From Nocardioides sp. (lineage in GTDB: Bacteria > Actinomycetota > Actinomycetes > Propionibacteriales > Nocardioidaceae): DNA of 64,000 nt. Within the stretch, counting starts at the first letter, position 1, and each line of letters opens with the position of its first letter. Shown here piece after piece: positions 27,249 to 35,335 of the stretch. The notes below the pieces were generated by a model, which did no database searches, was not told the DNA's origin, and saw nothing but the letters and a program-made list of their open reading frames with translations. Where the stretch lies: assembly GCA_037045645.1 (NCBI GenBank), contig JBAOIH010000006.1:41125-105124 (forward strand). The letters are read 5' to 3'. The position numbers and the translations under genes were made by a program.

Positions 27249-29635
27249 CCACCAAACTCTTCGGCGCCAAGGTGCCCCGCGTGGAGGACCAGCGCTTCGT
27301 CCGCGGGCAGGGCCGCTATGTCGACGACGTGCTCAGCACCGACGAGCGGGTGCTGCACGCGGCCGTACTCCGATCTCCGCATGCGCACGCACGCATCCTC
27401 GACATCGATGTCAGCGGTGTGCTCGACGTCGAAGGCGTCTATGCCGTCTGGACCTACGACGACCTCGACGGTCCGATGGCCCAGCCGTTGCCCCTGCTGA
27501 TCCCGCACCCGACGCTGACACACGGGCGTACCCAATATGCCCTGGCCAAGGACGAGGTGAACTACGTCGGAGAGGCGATCGCGTTCGTGGTGGCCGAGGA
27601 CCGCTATGTCGCCGAAGACGCGGTCGACCGGATCCGCGTCGACTACGAGTTCCTGGAGCCGGTGGTCGGCATCGCGGCAGCGCGGTCAGCCGAGCGCCTC
27701 GTCCACGACGACGTCCCCGGCAACGTCGGGGCGCATCTGGAGCAGGAGAACGGTGATGCCCGTGCGGCCATCGCGTCCGCGCCGCACACGCTCAGCCTCG
27801 ACCTCTTCGTCGAACGCTCCGCCTGCACTCCGCTGGAGGGGCGTGGCACGGTCGCGCGCTGGGATCGCGACACCTCCCGACTGACCGTCTGGTCCTCGAC
27901 CCAGACCTCCACGGGCGTACGCGGCTGCGTCGCCGCCAAGTTGCAGTTGGACCTGGCCCAGGTTGACGTGATCACCCCCGATGTGGGTGGCGGTTTCGGC
28001 GTCAAGATCAACCATCCGTGGCCCGAGGAACTCCTGGTGCCGATGGCCGCGCGGCTGCTCGGTCGACCGGTGAAGTTCACCGAGGACCGCCGCGAACACT
28101 TCATCTCCTCGGCGCACGAGCGCGCCCAGGAGCACCATGTCGAGGTCGGCTTCGACGACGAGGGACGCATCCTCGGGCTCGACGTGCGCTTCTGGCACGA
28201 CCACGGCGCCTACACGCCGTACGGCCTGATCGTGCCGATCATCACCTCGACCCAGTTGCTCGGCCCTTACAAGCCCGCCAACTACCGCGTCGTCTTCGAC
28301 TCGCTCTACACCAACACCGTGATGGTGACGCCCTATCGCGGCGCAGGGCGCCCGCAGGGCTGCTTTGTGATGGAGCGAACGATGGACGCGATTGCGGCGA
28401 CGCTGGGCAAGGACCGCACCGAGGTCCGTGAGGCCAACTTCATCCAGCCCGACGAGTTCCCCTACGACCAGGGCCTGATCTTCCAGGACGGCCGGGAGTT
28501 GGAATACGACTCCGGCGACTATCCGGCGTCCCTGGTCAAGCTCAAGGACCTGATCGGGTGGGACGAGTTCCCTGCCTTCAAAGCCGAGATGGCCGCCGAG
28601 GGACGTACGGTCGGCATCGGGCTGGCCTGCTATGTCGAGGGCACCGGCGTGGGACCGTACGAAGGCGCGCACGTCCACATCGAGACCTCCGGCAAGGTCA
28701 AGGTCGCCACCGGCCTGACCACGCAGGGCCAGGGCCATCAGACCGCGTTCGCGCAGATCGTCGCGGATACGCTGGGGGTGAAGTTCGAGGACGTGGAGAT
28801 CACCACGGGCGACACCCGCAAGATGCCGTACGCCGTGGGCACCTTCGCCTCGCGCGCCGCCGTCATGAGTGGCTCCGCCATCCACCTCGCCTCGTTGCGG
28901 GCGCGCGAGAAGGCGCTCCGGATCGCCGCCGAGGCGTTAGAGGCCAGCGAGTCTGATCTGGAGATCGTCGAGGGAGTTGTGTCGGTGAAGGGCACCGACT
29001 CCTCGATCGACCTCGGGACGGTCGCGGTCCTGTCCAATCCGCTGCGCTACGCCTTCGACGAGGCGTCCAAGGCCGCCACCCAGTTCTCCGTCGGCGACCC
29101 GGGCAAGCCGCCGGTGGCCGAGGACGACGAGCCGGGACTGGAGGGGCGCGACTTCCACTCTCCCGAGCGCTCGACCTTCGCCAGCGGCATGCACGCGGTG
29201 ATCGTCGAGACCGACCGCGAGACGGCCGAGATCAAGATCTTGAAGTACGCCGTGGTGCACGACTGCGGCTACCTGATCAACCCGCTGATCGTCGAGGGCC
29301 AGATCCACGGCGGGGTCGCCCAGGGCGTCGGCGGCGCGCTCTACGAGCGGATGGCGTACGACGAATCCGGACAGTTGCTGAACGCGTCCTTCATGGACTT
29401 CTTGATGCCCTACGTCACCGAGGTGCCGACCTCGCTCGACATCGACCACCTGGAGACCCCGTCGCCGCTGAACCCGTTGGGCATCAAGGGCGCCGGTGAG
29501 GCAGGTGTGATCCCCTCGGCCGCCGTCTTCGCCGCCGCGATCGAGGACGCCGAGGGGCTGGCGATCCACGCGATGCCGATCTCGCCGTCCGAACTGTTCG
29601 AGTTGCGCCGAGCCCATGCCATGAAGGAGTCCTGA
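27245..29635 (+). CDS. Molybdopterin-binding large subunit of a xanthine-dehydrogenase-family hydroxylase
   Basis: 796 residues. The two halves of the aldehyde oxidase/xanthine dehydrogenase fold are complete: GGGFGVKINHPW near 250, the Mo-cofactor contact PYRGAGRPQGCF near 365, GQGHQTAFAQIVADTLG near 495, and GIKGAGEAGVIPS near 747 whose glutamate is the expected catalytic base. The loop that carries the Cu-binding cysteine in aerobic CO dehydrogenase (AYRCSFR) reads PYRGAGR here, so this is not a Mo-Cu CO dehydrogenase. In this context it most likely hydroxylates a nucleobase such as uracil or thymine, giving barbiturate. Substrate is inferred from neighbours. Confidence 0.9.
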   Translation: MTTKLFGAKVPRVEDQRFVRGQGRYVDDVLSTDERVLHAAVLRSPHAHARILDIDVSGVLDVEGVYAVWTYDDLDGPMAQPLPLLIPHPTLTHGRTQYALAKDEVNYVGEAIAFVVAEDRYVAEDAVDRIRVDYEFLEPVVGIAAARSAERLVHDDVPGNVGAHLEQENGDARAAIASAPHTLSLDLFVERSACTPLEGRGTVARWDRDTSRLTVWSSTQTSTGVRGCVAAKLQLDLAQVDVITPDVGGGFGVKINHPWPEELLVPMAARLLGRPVKFTEDRREHFISSAHERAQEHHVEVGFDDEGRILGLDVRFWHDHGAYTPYGLIVPIITSTQLLGPYKPANYRVVFDSLYTNTVMVTPYRGAGRPQGCFVMERTMDAIAATLGKDRTEVREANFIQPDEFPYDQGLIFQDGRELEYDSGDYPASLVKLKDLIGWDEFPAFKAEMAAEGRTVGIGLACYVEGTGVGPYEGAHVHIETSGKVKVATGLTTQGQGHQTAFAQIVADTLGVKFEDVEITTGDTRKMPYAVGTFASRAAVMSGSAIHLASLRAREKALRIAAEALEASESDLEIVEGVVSVKGTDSSIDLGTVAVLSNPLRYAFDEASKAATQFSVGDPGKPPVAEDDEPGLEGRDFHSPERSTFASGMHAVIVETDRETAEIKILKYAVVHDCGYLINPLIVEGQIHGGVAQGVGGALYERMAYDESGQLLNASFMDFLMPYVTEVPTSLDIDHLETPSPLNPLGIKGAGEAGVIPSAAVFAAAIEDAEGLAIHAMPISPSELFELRRAHAMKES

Positions 29636-30249
29636 TGAAGATCTCCGGAGACAACATCATTCACGCACCCGTCGAGCGAGCCTGGGACGCGCTGCTCGAC
29701 CCGGCGGTGCTGGTGCGCACCATCCCGGGCTGCGAACGACTGGCCGCGACCGGCGAGCACACGTACGACATGACGGTCACCGCTGGTGTGGCGTCGATCA
29801 AGGGCACCTATTCGGGCACCTGCGAGCTCAGCGACCTGCATGAGCACGAGTCCCTGGTGATGAGGCTCGCCGGTGCGGGAGCCCCCGGCACGATCGGCGC
29901 CGATGTCGACGTCACCTTCACCGACCTCGGTGACGGCACCACCCGCATCGGTTATGCGGCGGACGCGATCGTGGGCGGGATGATCGGCGGGGTCGGCCAA
30001 CGGATGCTGAGCTCGGTCTCGCGCAAGATGGCCGGTGAGTTCTTCGGCAACGTGGACGCGGTGCTCCGCGGGGCCATGGGCGTCAGCACCCCCGATCAGC
30101 CGGCGAACGCGCCTGCGGCACCTGGTCAGGTCTTCACCCCGCCCGCCCCCGCACCGTCGTCGCAGCAGGACTTCCTCAAGGGGGTCGCGCTCGGCGCGGG
30201 ACTGGTGCTGCTCGGCGTGGTGGCCGGCGGCGTCTTCTGGCGACGCTGA
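29635..30249 (+). CDS. CoxG/SRPBCC-type protein with C-terminal membrane anchor
   Basis: 204 residues, ATG sharing a base with the large-subunit stop. The first 150 residues are a START/SRPBCC fold of the CO-dehydrogenase-subunit-G family: APVERAWDALLDPAVLVRTIPGCE, then GTYSGTCELSDLHEHESL, then IGYAADAIVGGMIGGVGQRMLS. A Pro/Ala-rich linker leads to a final helix GVALGAGLVLLGVVAGGVFW that would anchor it to the membrane. CoxG recruits Mo-hydroxylases to the membrane for quinone reduction; that role fits here. Confidence 0.9.
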   Translation: MKISGDNIIHAPVERAWDALLDPAVLVRTIPGCERLAATGEHTYDMTVTAGVASIKGTYSGTCELSDLHEHESLVMRLAGAGAPGTIGADVDVTFTDLGDGTTRIGYAADAIVGGMIGGVGQRMLSSVSRKMAGEFFGNVDAVLRGAMGVSTPDQPANAPAAPGQVFTPPAPAPSSQQDFLKGVALGAGLVLLGVVAGGVFWRR

Positions 30250-30250
30250 C

Positions 30251-31663
30251 GTGGACGTCACGGTCGAGTCCACCGCGCGCGACCAGGCGGCGGCCGTACG
30301 CTCGCGCGCGATCAGTGCTCGCGAGTTGCTTGATCTTCATCTGGCCCGCATCGACGAGCGCAACCCCGAGCTCAACGCGATCGTCTCGCTCGATCCCGAA
30401 CGCGCCCACGTCGCGGCAGGGGAGGCGGACGCCGCGCTGGCTCGCGGCGATGTTGTAGGGGCGCTGCATGGTCTGCCCTTCGCGGTGAAGGACACCCACG
30501 CGCTGGGCGGGTGGCGTACGACCTACGGCTCGCCGCTGTTTGCCGACCATGTCCCGCAGCGCGACGAGTTGCTGGTCGAGCGGATCCGGCGAGCGGGTGC
30601 GGTGTTCGTCGGCAAGACCAACGTGCCGGAGTTCGCGGCGGGGTCGCACACCTTCAACCGGGTCTTCGGGGTCACCCGCAACCCGGTCGATCCGACCCGG
30701 TCCGCAGGCGGTTCCAGCGGGGGAGCGGCCTGCGCGTTGGCAGCCGGGATGGTGCCGCTGGCCGATGGCTCCGACATGGGCGGCTCGCTGCGCAACCCGG
30801 CCTCGTTCTGCGGTGTCGTCGGGATGCGCCCGTCGTGGGGACGGGTGCCCGAATGGCCCCACTACAACCAATGGGAGACCACCTCGGTGGGCGGACCGAT
30901 GGCGCGCAACGTCGGCGATCTGGCGTTGCTGTTGTCGGTGCTGGCCGGGCCCGACCCACGCGCGCCGCAAGCGCTCGGCGACGACGGCGCCAGCTTTGCT
31001 CCCCCTCTGGTGGGTGCCGAGGTGACAGGGCTGCGGGTAGCCGTCAGCGCCGACCTTGGTGGCGCGCTCGTCGTCGACGACCAGGTGGCGGCCGTCGTCG
31101 ACCGGTTCGCCGACGACCTCGCACGTGCAGGTGCGCACGTGGAGGCGCGAGCGCCCGACCTGGCGCTCGCCGATGGCTGCTTCCGTACGCTGCGTGCCTG
31201 GCACTTCCAGGCGAAGTTCGGCCGACTGCTTGCCGAGCATCCCGACGACTTCAAGCCCTCGTTGGCCGCGAACATCAGGGCGGGGGAGTCACTCACCGGC
31301 GCTGACGTGGCGCAGGCGTACGCCCAGCGCACCGCGCTCAGTGAGACGATGCGCCGGTTCTTCGAGGAGTACGACCTGCTCGTGCTGCCCACGTCTCAGG
31401 TGCCGCCGTTCCCGGTCGACCAGGAATTCCCCCGCACCATCAACGGCCAGGAGATGCCCGACTATCTGGCGTGGATGCGCTCGGCCTACTTCATCACCGT
31501 CACCGGCTGCCCGGCGTTGTCGCTGCCGGCAGGGCGTACGCCCGAGGGACTGCCCGTCGGCGTGCAGTTGGTGGCCGCGCACGGCACGGATCGGCGACTG
31601 CTGGAGAGCGCCGCGGCATTCGAAACGATGGCGCGCGCCTGTCCGAGTGGTCTAGACCACTAA
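30251..31663 (+). CDS. Amidase-signature hydrolase (candidate malonamidase or ureidomalonase)
   Basis: 470 residues, GTG start one base after the coxG stop. The Ser-cisSer-Lys triad is present: Lys80 in PFAVKDTH, the cis-Ser in GGSSGGAA (about 156), and Ser179 in GSDMGGSLRNPA. The C-terminal part ends with LPVGVQLVAAHGTDRRLLE, as in the family. Amidase-signature enzymes include malonamidase E2 (malonamate to malonate) and the ureidomalonase that splits the barbiturase product in rhodococci. Both would fit this locus; sequence alone does not choose. It closes the PucR-permease-hydroxylase operon. A perfect palindrome overlaps its 3' end. Confidence 0.88.
   Translation: MDVTVESTARDQAAAVRSRAISARELLDLHLARIDERNPELNAIVSLDPERAHVAAGEADAALARGDVVGALHGLPFAVKDTHALGGWRTTYGSPLFADHVPQRDELLVERIRRAGAVFVGKTNVPEFAAGSHTFNRVFGVTRNPVDPTRSAGGSSGGAACALAAGMVPLADGSDMGGSLRNPASFCGVVGMRPSWGRVPEWPHYNQWETTSVGGPMARNVGDLALLLSVLAGPDPRAPQALGDDGASFAPPLVGAEVTGLRVAVSADLGGALVVDDQVAAVVDRFADDLARAGAHVEARAPDLALADGCFRTLRAWHFQAKFGRLLAEHPDDFKPSLAANIRAGESLTGADVAQAYAQRTALSETMRRFFEEYDLLVLPTSQVPPFPVDQEFPRTINGQEMPDYLAWMRSAYFITVTGCPALSLPAGRTPEGLPVGVQLVAAHGTDRRLLESAAAFETMARACPSGLDH
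31646..31661. promoter_or_regulatory. Perfect 16-bp palindrome at the end of the amidase gene
   Basis: AGTGGTCTAGACCACT is perfectly self-complementary and overlaps the last codons and stop of the amidase gene. Its TGGTC...GACCA half-sites resemble FadR/PdhR-type GntR operators, but no GntR gene is in the window. A second inverted repeat, TGCACA-TGT-TGTGCA (31664-31678), follows at once. The pair may be operator sites or part of a terminator. Confidence 0.45.
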
Positions 31664-32139
31664 TGCACATGTTGTGCACATCGTGGCAGTGGACCTGTGT
31701 GCAAGCGTCCGAAACTGTGGACAAGATCCGCTCGACTGTGGGTGAACAGCCGGAAAATGTGGACGGTCCTGGGGATGAAATTCTCCTCCCGAAACTGCTT
31801 GCGCACAGTGGCCGAACTCACGTAGAACTTCTCCTACGCAGCCCCTCCGGGGGAGGCGGGATGGCTCGGAAACGAGGATCCACACGGTGCGAACCACTTC
31901 GGTGGAACGGGCCGCGGTGACAGGCTGACGACGTCGCCGGGATCTGAGGACAAGAGCGCATCGGCCGGAGGCGTCAGCATGATCCGACCACCACGATCAA
32001 CCGGACTCCGGTCCGCGAGATCACCGATCAATCCGAGCCTCGGTTCGGTGAGATCACCCCGAGAGGCCCTTGTAGCTCATACCTATGAGGGCCTCTCACC
32101 TATTTCGGGCACCGCTCCTGGCCCCGTCGCGGACACGGC
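31664..32139. other. Intergenic region without a gene, rich in inverted repeats and TGTGGA motifs
   Basis: I find no supported ORF in these 476 bases. They contain the TGCACA/TGTGCA inverted repeat at the left end, TGTGGACAA at 31716-31724 (a match to the actinobacterial DnaA box TTGTCCACA), another TGTGGAC at 31758, an ACCGGA-C-TCCGGT inverted repeat near 32005, and the nested inverted repeat at 32061-32097. The region separates the amidase operon from plsC and may hold the plsC promoter. Confidence 0.6.
32061..32097. repeat. Nested inverted repeats, possible bidirectional terminator or RNA switch-like hairpin
   Basis: GAGAGGCCCT at 32061-32070 pairs with AGGGCCTCTC at 32088-32097 (10 bp, perfect). 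Inside, CTCATA (32076-32081) pairs with TATGAG (32084-32089), and this second stem overlaps the right arm of the first by two bases, so the two stems compete. It lies 43 bases upstream of the plsC start. No T-run follows. Confidence 0.5.
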
Positions 32140-32823
32140 ATGATGGACGCCATGCTCTATGAGCGACTCAGCCGCGTCGTTCCCCCTCTGCTCAAGGCCG
32201 TCTATCGTCCTCGCGTCGAGGGGCTCGACAACATCCCCGCCACCGGTGGCGTGATCTTGGCCAGCAACCACCTGTCCTTCGCCGACAGTGTGTTGATCCC
32301 TGCGGTCGTGCCACGCAAGGTCGCCTTCCTGGCCAAGTCCGACTACTTCACCGGCACCGGCCTCACCGGCGCGCTCAGTCGCGCCTGGTTCGAGGGGCTG
32401 GGGATGCTTCCGGTCGACCGCGACGATCCACGCGCCGCCCTGACCAGCCTGGACACCGCTCTCGGTGTCCTCAACTCCGGCGGCGCGTTCGGGATCTATC
32501 CCGAGGGCACGCGTTCGCGCGACGGCCGCCTCTATCGCGGACGCACCGGAGTGGCACAACTTGCGTTGACGGCCCGGGTCCCCATCGTCCCCGTCGGCCT
32601 GATCGGCACCGACCGGCTGCAACCTGTCGGGAGTTCGTACGCGCGCCCCTGGGTCCGCGTGAGCATCAAGTTCGGCCAGCCGCTGCACGTGGCCGGCCAG
32701 TACGACGGGGTTCCTCCAGGAAAGGCCCGTCGTGAGGTCACCGATGCCATCATGGGTGGCATCGCCGAGTTGACCGGTCAGGAACTGGCCGGTGGCTACA
32801 ACGAGCGGCCCACAGGTGAGTGA
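32140..32823 (+). CDS. 1-acyl-sn-glycerol-3-phosphate acyltransferase (PlsC family)
   Basis: 227 residues; starts at 32140, 32143 and 32152 are all possible. The acyltransferase motifs are complete: NHLSFADS (H-x4-D catalytic pair, about residue 43-50), the glycerol-phosphate site in GIYPEGTRSRDG (about 122-133), and VPIVPVGLIGTD (about 149-160). It transfers an acyl group to lysophosphatidate or a related acceptor at the membrane. It is separated from the catabolic operon by the repeat-rich gap, so it is probably not part of the pathway. The cupin gene follows within 8 bases. Confidence 0.88.
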   Translation: MMDAMLYERLSRVVPPLLKAVYRPRVEGLDNIPATGGVILASNHLSFADSVLIPAVVPRKVAFLAKSDYFTGTGLTGALSRAWFEGLGMLPVDRDDPRAALTSLDTALGVLNSGGAFGIYPEGTRSRDGRLYRGRTGVAQLALTARVPIVPVGLIGTDRLQPVGSSYARPWVRVSIKFGQPLHVAGQYDGVPPGKARREVTDAIMGGIAELTGQELAGGYNERPTGE

Positions 32824-32830
32824 GGATCAG

Positions 32831-33163
32831 ATGAGCGAGCAGGCAACCTACGTGGAGGGCCTGATCGGGCACCTCGAACCCTTCGAGAACAGGCCCCACG
32901 CGCAAAAGGTGTTGAAGACCGAGAGCGCCCACGTCGTCGTCTTCGAGTTCGGGGCAGGCCACCACCTGCGCGACCATGCGGCAGCGCACCCCGTGGTGAT
33001 CCAGGTGGTGCGCGGCCACGCCCGGTTCACCTACACCGAGAACGGCGACGAGCACACCGTGGACCTGCGGCCTGGCGACCTGATCCACCTCACCGCCATG
33101 CTGCGCCACGAGGTGCTGGCGGTGGAGCCGACCACGCTCACGGTCACCATGCTGCTCGCCTGA
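32831..33163 (+). CDS. Cupin-domain protein
   Basis: 110 residues from the ATG at 32831 (upstream in-frame starts overlap plsC). A single cupin barrel is seen: VVVFEFGAGHHLRDHAAAHPVVIQVVRGHARF contains the G(X)nH...H...G spacing of the first cupin motif (shortened here to its key residues G, H, H, G), and LRPGDLIHLTAMLRHEVLA is the second, with the final His. Such small cupins bind a metal and may be isomerases, oxygenases or sensors. It sits just before hyuA; a link is uncertain. Confidence 0.75.
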   Translation: MSEQATYVEGLIGHLEPFENRPHAQKVLKTESAHVVVFEFGAGHHLRDHAAAHPVVIQVVRGHARFTYTENGDEHTVDLRPGDLIHLTAMLRHEVLAVEPTTLTVTMLLA

Positions 33164-33244
33164 GCATTACCTACCAACGAATCCACGCCCCGTCGGCAGA
33201 TTGTGCCGTGGTCGGGCAGTTCGCGGGCTCGCTTGACTGGACCA

Positions 33245-35335
33245 ATGGCAGGCACGCAGGCGGGTGCGCGACGCATCCGGATCGGCATCGACACCGGCGG
33301 CACTTTCACCGACGTGGTCGCCTTCGACGAGGGCTCCGGCAGAGCCGTCACCACCAAGACTCCGAGCACGCCGAGCAACCCGGCGGACGGCTTCCTGGCA
33401 GGCATCGACAAGATCCTGGACCTGATCGAGGGCGCGTCGTACGACGACATCGCCGCGGTCTCACATGGCACCACCGTCGCGACCAACCAGTTGTTGGAAG
33501 GCAAGGTGGACGCCCTCGGGTTCATCACCACCGCCGGCTATGAGGCGATGCTGGAGATCGCCCGCCAAAGCGTGCCGGACGGGTACGGCAACTCGTACTT
33601 CTGGGTCAAACCGGACCGGATCGTGCCCCGCCACCTGGTCAGGGGGGTCGAGGGCCGCCTCGACTTCACCGGCGCCGAGGTGCGCCCCTTCGACGACGAA
33701 GCAGCACGTGCCACGGCCCGGTGGTTCAAGGACCAGGGCATCGACACGATCGGCGTGTGCTTCCTGCATGCGTACGCCAACTCGGACCACGAGGATCGGA
33801 TGCGCGCGATCCTGGCCGAGGAGCACCCCGAGGCGGTCGTGAGCGTGAGCAGCGAGGTGTTGCGCGAATATCGCGAGTACGAGCGGGCGATGACCACGCT
33901 CGTCGACGCGGCCGTCAAGCCTCGGCTGAGCAGCTATGTCAACAACATCAAGGCCCGGCTGGAGGAGAAGGCCGGCCGACCCGTCCCGTTCTATGTGATG
34001 AAGTCCAACGGCGGCGTGTTGTCGGCCGACGAGGTCGTGGGGCAGCCGATCACGACCGTGCTGTCCGGTCCGGCGGCCGGCGCCCTCGGGGCCGCGCTGA
34101 TCGGCCAGGTCGCGGGTTTCGACAAGGTGCTGACCAGTGACGGCGGCGGCACGTCGACCGACGTGAGTGTGGTGATCGGAGGTGAGCCGACGCTGACTAC
34201 CGAGGGTTCGGTGGGCGTCTACCCCAGCAAGATCCCGATGATCGACGTGGTCACAGTCGGGGCGGGCGGTGGCTCCATCGCCCACCTCAGCCCGGAGGGC
34301 ACGCTCAAGGTCGGTCCACAAAGCGCCGGTGCCGACCCGGGCCCCATCTGTTATGGCAAGGGCGGCACCGAGGTCACGATCACCGACGCCCACGTGTTCC
34401 TGGGCCGCATCCCACCCCACCTTCTGGGCGGTGAGATCCCGCTCGACACCGCCTCGGCAACGGCTGGCATCGAAGCACTCGCCGAGCGGCTGGCCCTGCG
34501 CCCCGAGGCATGTGCCGCCGGCATCTTGGAAATCTCCGCGTGGAACCAGGCCAACGCCCTGCGCCAGGTCACCGTCAAGCGTGGGTTGGACGTACGCGAC
34601 TTCGCCCTCACCACGTTCGGCGGCTCCGGGAGCCTGCTGTTGTGCCGGCTGATGGACATCCTCGGCATCCCGACGGTCCTCGTACCCCCGAACCCCGGCA
34701 ACGTCAGCGCGTTCGGGCTGCTGACCGTCGACGTGAAGAACGACTACGTGCAGACCCACGTGGTCTTGCACGACCGACTCGACGCGCCCGCGCTCGCCCA
34801 GGTGTACGACGACCTGGCCGGCCATGCCGCGCAGGCGCTGACCAAGGAGGGCTTCGCCGAAGCCGAGCATGTCTTCGCCCGCACCGCCGACCTGCGCTAT
34901 TTCGGCCAGGCCTTCGAGGTCCGGGTGGCGGTGCCCGAGGGTGCGTTGGACCAGGCTGCCCTGGACTCGGTCGCGGACGCCTTCCACGCCGAACACAAGA
35001 CGCTGTACGGCTACGACTTCTCCGGCGATCCGACGCAACAGGTCGAGTGGGTCAACCTGCGGGTCTCGGGGATCGGCCCGATCCAGCGTCCCGAGATCGC
35101 CCGCGTTGCCGCGACCGGCGAGCCGCGTGCGAGGGGCGTACGCCAGGTCTGCTTCGACCCCGACGAGGGCTACGTGGAGACGCCCCTGCTGTGGCGACCC
35201 GCACTCGCCCCTGGAGAGCAGATCAGCGGTCCCGCGATCATCGAGGAGTTCGGCTCCACCGTGCCGTTGCACCCCGGGTTCGTCGCCCGCATCGACGACT
35301 TCGGCAACATCATCGTGACCAAGGAGCAGCCGTGA
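33245..35335 (+). CDS. hyuA: Hydantoinase/oxoprolinase family subunit A (HyuA-like)
   Basis: 696 residues from the ATG at 33245. An actin/hexokinase-type ATP site opens the protein (IGIDTGGTFTDVVAF, residues about 11-25), followed by VSHGTTVATNQLLEG and, in the second half, SGPAAGALGAALIG, TSDGGGTSTDVSVV and TVGAGGGSIAH. The C-terminus has the Hydant_A_C features FGQAFEVRV and YGYDF. Family members are ATP-dependent N-methylhydantoinases, 5-oxoprolinases or acetone/acetophenone carboxylases. The cyclic-amide members would fit a nucleobase-degrading locus, but the substrate cannot be read. Its stop overlaps hyuB (GTGA). Confidence 0.85.
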   Translation: MAGTQAGARRIRIGIDTGGTFTDVVAFDEGSGRAVTTKTPSTPSNPADGFLAGIDKILDLIEGASYDDIAAVSHGTTVATNQLLEGKVDALGFITTAGYEAMLEIARQSVPDGYGNSYFWVKPDRIVPRHLVRGVEGRLDFTGAEVRPFDDEAARATARWFKDQGIDTIGVCFLHAYANSDHEDRMRAILAEEHPEAVVSVSSEVLREYREYERAMTTLVDAAVKPRLSSYVNNIKARLEEKAGRPVPFYVMKSNGGVLSADEVVGQPITTVLSGPAAGALGAALIGQVAGFDKVLTSDGGGTSTDVSVVIGGEPTLTTEGSVGVYPSKIPMIDVVTVGAGGGSIAHLSPEGTLKVGPQSAGADPGPICYGKGGTEVTITDAHVFLGRIPPHLLGGEIPLDTASATAGIEALAERLALRPEACAAGILEISAWNQANALRQVTVKRGLDVRDFALTTFGGSGSLLLCRLMDILGIPTVLVPPNPGNVSAFGLLTVDVKNDYVQTHVVLHDRLDAPALAQVYDDLAGHAAQALTKEGFAEAEHVFARTADLRYFGQAFEVRVAVPEGALDQAALDSVADAFHAEHKTLYGYDFSGDPTQQVEWVNLRVSGIGPIQRPEIARVAATGEPRARGVRQVCFDPDEGYVETPLLWRPALAPGEQISGPAIIEEFGSTVPLHPGFVARIDDFGNIIVTKEQP

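Noticed and set aside
27245..29635. Carbon monoxide dehydrogenase (CoxL)
   Set aside because: The copper-binding cysteine of the active-site loop is absent (PYRGAGR), and the neighbours point to nucleobase metabolism.
31664..32139. Replication origin
   Set aside because: Only one good DnaA-box match, no dnaA/dnaN genes and no AT-rich unwinding region nearby.
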